Assembly (NCBI GenBank): GCA_029964075.1
Contig: CM057146.1
Location: 9,505,501-9,569,500, forward strand
Reading direction: 5' to 3'
DNA from: Patiria pectinifera
Taxonomy: Eukaryota; Echinodermata; Asteroidea; Valvatida; Asterinidae
DNA length: 64,000 nucleotides
Shown piece after piece: positions 59,801 through 64,000 of this stretch. The notes under the pieces are model-generated. The model ran no database searches, was not told where the DNA came from, and saw only the letters and a list, made by a program, of their open reading frames with translations. Every line of letters begins with the position of its first letter. Within the stretch, counting starts at the first letter, position 1. A program made the position numbers and the translations under genes.

Positions 59801-62639
59801 GACTAGCACCCCTTGAACAAAGACATTAACAATGTGGAACCATCAACATAGGGCTGGATAGCTCAGTTGGTAGAGCACCGGAACGGCAAACCGCAGGTTG
59901 CAGGTTCAAACCCCGCTCCAGTCAATTAAAGCTATAGTCCATCATTTGTAATTTGTGCATTTTGTTCGTTTGAAGCAACCAAAGTGTTCAAAATCTAATG
60001 AAGGATACTGAGCAACTAACCTGATAAAAATTCAGCTAAGCTTCAGCTGTACATTCCGAGAAAAACAGCATTCTAAGATCTCAATTTCAAATCAAAAGTT
60101 ACTGAATCATGTTTCGAACTGTTTTGAATTGCAGCTATACGCGACGTAGCGCACTGATCCGACGAATTATAACAACCGCGCGCGCGTGTGCGTCGTTCCA
60201 ATACTTGTGCGCGCTGCGCCGAATAACAAAACGAACTACTAATTTAAATATTCCTACGGTGCTTCTTAAGAATCACCGTTGGAAATGCCTTCTTTCGTTG
60301 ATTACTTAAAAATGACAGCTTCCCAGAAAGAATAATTTCACAGGGAGTTTAGTTCCCTTACACTCTTTCAACCAAGTTTGTTTTTCAACAGTAATTACGC
60401 CAGTTACTTTTCGGATGGCTGCAAATGATGGACTATAGCTTTAAGTCAAAAGTTAGAAATGTGAAGGAAAAAAGGCGTGAAATCTATTGTTCGTAAGATG
60501 GAATATCTGCGTCGGGGTGATGTAAATCAAATTAGTTGAAGGGCAAAACCTAATTTGATTTTAAATAATTTATTGTTTATATATTACGGTCATTTAAAAA
60601 TCTAACACTCATTACTTGCCTTCCATGAAAATCCATCTTGATGGTTTTCTAGGATTTTGTAGGATTTAGGATGGCACAGCCCAGGCATAATTAGTTGACA
60701 CTGGGCTTAAAAGCCCTTGAAAGTTTTGAACAGAGATCGCCGTCTTTGAGAGACGTAATTAATGGTTCAGAAAAAAAATGATCTCAAACTCCTAGTCTGT
60801 AATCTCCCTTACTAGATGATGGATATATTAAAGTTGAAAAATACATTTTCAAGTTTATTTACAAAGTTCTTAAAATCTCTGTCACGGACATTAAATTTTC
60901 TTCCATAACGCTGGTATTGCCAATTTTTTAGTGGGTTGGTTGTTTGGTAGTTTATGTGGAGGGAGGGGGGGGGGTAGAAATACTTGGTTAAAAACAGAAA
61001 AGTTGAAAAATCATACTATACCTGACCAAGGTCATGCTGATTTCAAACTGCGGACTGTAGTCTTCAAATCGGACCACGACGTTGAAGATCATGGGTACCA
61101 GACCGTTGAGTATGGTGATAGTAATGGACGGAAGGTAACCAATCAACAGGCTCCCAACGGCGTTTGTTGTGATTGGCATGTTGGAATGCTGGGGACGGAA
61201 AAAAACACAAAGAAAATGAAGTCACGAATCACAAACTGAGACGGTGCCCAAAATAAGTGCCTACAGCTATGCCTTAATCTATTTTTAGCACTGGCCACAA
61301 CAGATGTAAAAAAAAAAGCTGAAGAGTTAACCACAACTGAAAAAAATATCCTGTAAAACACAATTCGGCCATCTTCAGTCAACAAAATTTCATACAATTT
61401 TATTGTGGCTAAAATAAGGTCTTTGTTGCGGTTTCAATTCCATTGTGTGAACACGGTTTTGCGAAAGTCACCGGGCCCAAGTAATTTAAATTTGAGGCAC
61501 AAGACAACAATAGCACCTGTCCAACTGGTTACAAAAGAACGATCCATTCAGTAGTCTGGTGGCTTGAATTGTGAATAGAATGTGTGCAAATGAAGACGTG
61601 GTTCCAGTTTTTACTAATATGCATATCGTCTGGTGTACAATGAACTGAAGGGATGGGATGGTTTCGACCCAGCACGATGTGATATAGCTTGTGTACATGT
61701 AGATTTTAAACACACGATACCTCACTAGGTGCAACTGACCATACACTTGTATAATAAGCAAAGTAGAATTGGACTGATGATGTCTTGCCGCAGCGCTATC
61801 TGCTTAAAAATTGCATGCTTCTACCCCGCCAAATTTTGATCTCTGAAAAAAGATTGATAAGCTTAAGACATCCGACATCCACCAAAGATCACTATGCAAA
61901 AGATCTGGATAGAACTTACCAGAACGGACAAGTCAGTGGTATAGTAGATGAGGTAGCCCGCGCCACCTAGTATGGCCAGGACCACTACATTAAGGACAAG
62001 CCGCAGTAAGTACAGCCTGCATTTTTTGAAGGTGGTTCTGTTGGCTCGTAACAGCTTCAGCCTTGCCTCCTCGAGATCAGTCTGTAGAGCAAAATATCAA
62101 TATAACATCAGTGTTCTCCATAAAGAATGTGCCACACTATTTATAATTTTACACCCCCCCCCTCTTTTTTTTCAGCTAACATGGATTCCTCAACGTTCCA
62201 AATGTACAAAGGTACATAGATGCAAGTGCCACCGTATAACCATAATATCCGTCCGGGCCATTGTTTGTGTACGACCGCCTCCTGTCGTGTGACCGAGCTT
62301 GGTCACGTGACGGGTCACGTGAGGGCCTCAACAACACCAGTTGATAAAGACACCGTGACGGTGTCACAAGCTCCTGATATGAGCTCTGTAACTCAGGTTC
62401 CAAAAAAGGCATCGTTTATTTACTTGTTATAATAATGGGATTGAAATGAACTTTCATGCTCTAGAATACTTTTGCTTTGGCGTGCACTCACCTGGAGTAT
62501 GTAGTGGATACTCCGATGTTTCAGGTAGGCGTTTTTCTCGTCGGTCATGGAATAATCCCACGCTGCAAAGATCTTGTTGCAATACTTGAAGTGATAGTCC
62601 TCCGTGTTGCCCAGGCTTTCCTTGAAGCCAGCCGCAGTG
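50815..62639 (-). CDS. TMC7: Transmembrane channel-like protein (TMC7-like), 5' partial
   Basis: Ten 3' exons in transcript order: 62639-62492, 62081-61920, 61188-61022, 59627-59510, 57641-57544, 56177-56070, 54651-54445, 53481-53326, 51938-51860, 50997-50815 (TAA at 50817-50815), about 475 residues. All borders are GT-AG and phases agree. The TMC signature CWETYIGQEFYKLSITD begins exactly at 57641. Other family marks are KIFAAWDYSMTD (62.5 kb), CGPFRGQVTMW (53.4 kb) and EGRDKHFLLTRLHELEP in the last exon. Several 20-residue hydrophobic segments are visible, consistent with the multi-pass TMC fold, which is related to TMEM16/OSCA; TMC1/2 are mechanotransduction channel subunits, while the roles of TMC5/7-type members are less clear. 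The segments KKWSLLYN and SSRPFRAS and the tail resemble TMC7 most, by memory only. The C-terminal tail is rich in Lys, His and Pro. The 5' exons lie beyond 64000 or were not found. Confidence 0.93.
51294..51656. mobile_element. TIR element family K, copy 2
   Basis: AATTCGGGCGATTCACAATG and its inverse flank about 360 bp; inner matches go on for about 60 bp. It lies in the last TMC intron. Confidence 0.85.
52045..52430 (-). repeat. Dispersed repeat L, copy 2
   Basis: The inverse counterpart of 24594-24966. Confidence 0.65.
53550..53787. mobile_element. TIR element of about 238 bp
   Basis: GGGCAATTCCACGGTTACTC and its inverse form TIRs of about 30 bp; AGAT-type flanks on both sides suggest a 4 bp target duplication. 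Confidence 0.75.
53880..54410. mobile_element. TTAA MITE family A, copy 6
   Basis: TTAAAAGGAATATGCCACAT at the left; the right end TTCCCTTTCAA has lost the TTAA. The central palindrome is reduced to CTGGT...ACCAG arms. Confidence 0.8.
55195..55372. repeat. Dispersed repeat N, copy 2
   Basis: The inverse of 27470-27810, including GACGTCCATTGACTTTG and GGAGATACGACCTTGTTGCA. Confidence 0.6.
56253..56637. mobile_element. GGCC-ended TIR element family E, copy 2
   Basis: GTCTCCGGTTTCTGGTATG and its inverse between A/T runs and GGCC; same body as 22907-23285. Confidence 0.8.
57140..57250. repeat. Foldback of about 110 bp
   Basis: AAATCTAAAAATTAATGTGG and its inverse flank CTCTGAAGAAGAACTTGCTA. 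Similar inner motifs occur at retroelement ends, but the origin is not proven. Confidence 0.6.
57355..57400. repeat. TATTG microsatellite
   Basis: About six units of ATTGT; an AAAT run follows at 57507-57532. Confidence 0.9.
57800..58215 (+). mobile_element. tRNA-derived SINE (family 1), full copy
   Basis: It begins GGGGTGCTGTGGTCCAATGG, has the AGCAAGGCACTTTACCATTA body and ends CGCTATATAAGACTCCAG with an ATTATTATT tail. It lies in a TMC intron. Confidence 0.85.
58404..59433. mobile_element. 1.03 kb TIR element with a 147-codon frame
   Basis: The ends AAAGCCCTGTCCGCACTGGA and TCCAGTGCGGACACGGCTTA are inverted; further copies of AGTCCAGTGCGGACAG lie inside near both ends (about 58475, 58615, 59337). 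A minus-strand frame of 147 codons at 58925-59368 has no recognised domain and no transposase motif was seen. Confidence 0.75.
59852..59925 (+). repeat. tRNA-like sequence, probably a pseudogene or SINE head
   Basis: GGCTGGA at about 59853 can pair with TCCAGTC at the end (one G-U), and TAGCTCAGTTGGTAGAGC forms a good D-arm, but the anticodon stem does not pair and the T-stem has a mismatch. MITE B copy 4 starts at once after it. Confidence 0.55.
59926..60444. mobile_element. TTAA MITE family B, copy 4
   Basis: TTAAAGCTATAGTCCATCAT to ATGGACTATAGCTTTAA, nearly perfect TIRs. The centre has ACGGTGCTTCTTAAGAATCA then CCGTTGGAAA. Confidence 0.9.
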
Positions 62640-64000
62640 CTGCCAAAAAAAAATTAACCAATGAAAAAGACAAGTATTAGATCACATGCATCATGAACAA
62701 TGCCCGGATGGGGTAATACATTCAGAGATAACAATGTGGCTTTTCATATCACTAATGTGGCTTTCACAACGTTGGCAAATAAGGTGCTGCCTCCGACAGT
62801 TTTTTAGCGATCTGAATTATGTGCCTGATTGTCGTTTAAAATTTCTCACTTTTTGAGCAATTATTTTGTATGCATAGCTCTGGTTGTAATCTTAGAATCA
62901 TGAATACAGAGTGGTCCTTAAAAAAGTTTGCACTTTTTCAGAGGCAGCTTTCTCAAAATTGGGGAAACATGTTGAATTTGTTTTAGAATAGTCCTAAACC
63001 ACAAGATCTTGGTGGTACATTGCATTAAAAGTAAAGCTCAAGTTAAGAAATAGAAGCCATTTACAGAAAAATGGTCAAAAAGTAGTTCCGTCCACACATA
63101 AGTCTATGGCAGTCTTGCGTGTTTCATGGATTGGTACACGTTGGTCTACGCAGTCTCTGGGCTACCGGTACATTAGCAGTTCTTTGTGCATACAGTGCTA
63201 TTGTGTTGACCATATCTCATAGACTTGCATGTGGACAAACTGGTGTTTGACCATCTTTCTTTAAACCATCGCCATTTCTTAATTTTAGGCTTTATTTTCA
63301 TCGCCATTTTCACCATATACCACCAAGATGCTGTAGTTCACGAATATCTTCAAGCAATGTTAACAAGTCTCCCCATTTGCGAGAAATCTGCGTCTGAAAA
63401 AAAGTGTCAACATTGTTGGCCCATTCTGTACAGCAGTTCAGAAAGGAGTTCATTGCATTCGTTACTTTGATGTGAATACCATTCAAAATTAAAATATCCA
63501 GAAATGTTTAATAGTTTGGGGTTAGGGTTGGTTATTTTGTATTTTGAACAATCCAATGATATGTTTGGACACAGTAATAACTTTTCTTTAATTTTGAAAC
63601 ACTGACCTTCCGTAGTTTGCCAACCTGTTGCCAACTAAGGTCTATACAACATGTAAGAGGCTTGGTGAGATCAGGAATCCGCAGTCTGAATCTCTGGTCC
63701 AACGGTCAAGGGCTATTGACTAGGACCTCAGTAGCCACAGCCGTACCTCTGAAGTTGTTTCGGACACGCCCTAACTTAACCCAAAAATCCATAGGTCATC
63801 AGGCCAATGATGCACTAGCCTTTCGCCAAGGCCATCGTGGTTTAACTTGCCGGCATTAGACAAAGTGGCGAAAAAGCGAGGCGACTGGAGCGGGAGACCA
63901 CACATGCGAGTGGCGAAGCCACGAGGGCCTTTTCCAACTTGTCAAGAATTTCTTATGTTTTTCTTTATAATCTCGATTTTTGCTACCCCAAAAGGGAAGC
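62640..64000. other. No exon recognised; TMC intron or upstream region
   Basis: The next upstream TMC exon was not found on the minus strand. ATACAGAGTGGTCC at about 62906 and CAGGGTGGTCCCAAAAAAAT at about 38338 look like mariner-type ends, but partner ends were not located. Confidence 0.4.

Noticed and set aside
59852..59925. Possible tRNA gene
   Set aside because: The D-arm and acceptor pair well, but the anticodon stem does not form and the T-stem is imperfect; it looks like a SINE head or pseudogene.

Overview
This is a 64 kb piece of animal nuclear DNA. It has spliced genes with GT-AG introns, tRNA-derived SINEs and dense short inverted-repeat elements; there are no operons and no long single-exon genes. 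Four protein genes can be read exon by exon with matching phases. The gene families are metazoan, and the compact introns with many SINEs and MITEs suggest an invertebrate, perhaps a deuterostome such as an echinoderm, but the sequence alone does not settle the lineage.

Layout: (1) 1274-15607, plus strand: the 3' two thirds of an SLC5-family sodium/solute cotransporter (10 exons; the 5' end lies outside the window or was not found). (2) 24208-40402, minus strand: a complete UTP6, a HAT-repeat protein of the small-subunit processome (19 exons, 589 aa). (3) 40622-43933, plus strand: a complete MRPL27 (bL27m, 4 exons, 158 aa), head to head with UTP6 across 219 bp that probably act as a shared promoter and contain a CACGTG E-box. 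(4) 50815-62639, minus strand: the 3' part of a TMC (transmembrane channel-like) gene (10 exons), nearest TMC7 from memory; its 5' end lies beyond the right edge. SLC5/UTP6 and MRPL27/TMC are convergent pairs separated by repeat-rich spacers of about 8.6 and 6.9 kb.

The rest is mostly non-autonomous mobile DNA. At least two families of about 500-550 bp MITEs end in TTAAAG and sit on TTAA, as expected for piggyBac-type elements, and both carry a central palindrome flanked by CCAACG/CGTTGG. There is also a 494 bp almost perfect TTAA hairpin, several other TIR families (GGCC-ended, ATGGGCC-ended, a pogo-like one on TA), and several tRNA-headed SINE families. Minisatellites lie in introns and spacers. 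No transposase or reverse transcriptase reading frame was recognised, so autonomous partners must be elsewhere.

The most interesting non-genic structures are the centrally palindromic TTAA MITEs whose arms change in a compensating way between copies, the long hairpin 18 nt behind an SLC5 splice donor, and a 103 bp tandem duplication of the last coding part of UTP6 lying in its 3' flank.
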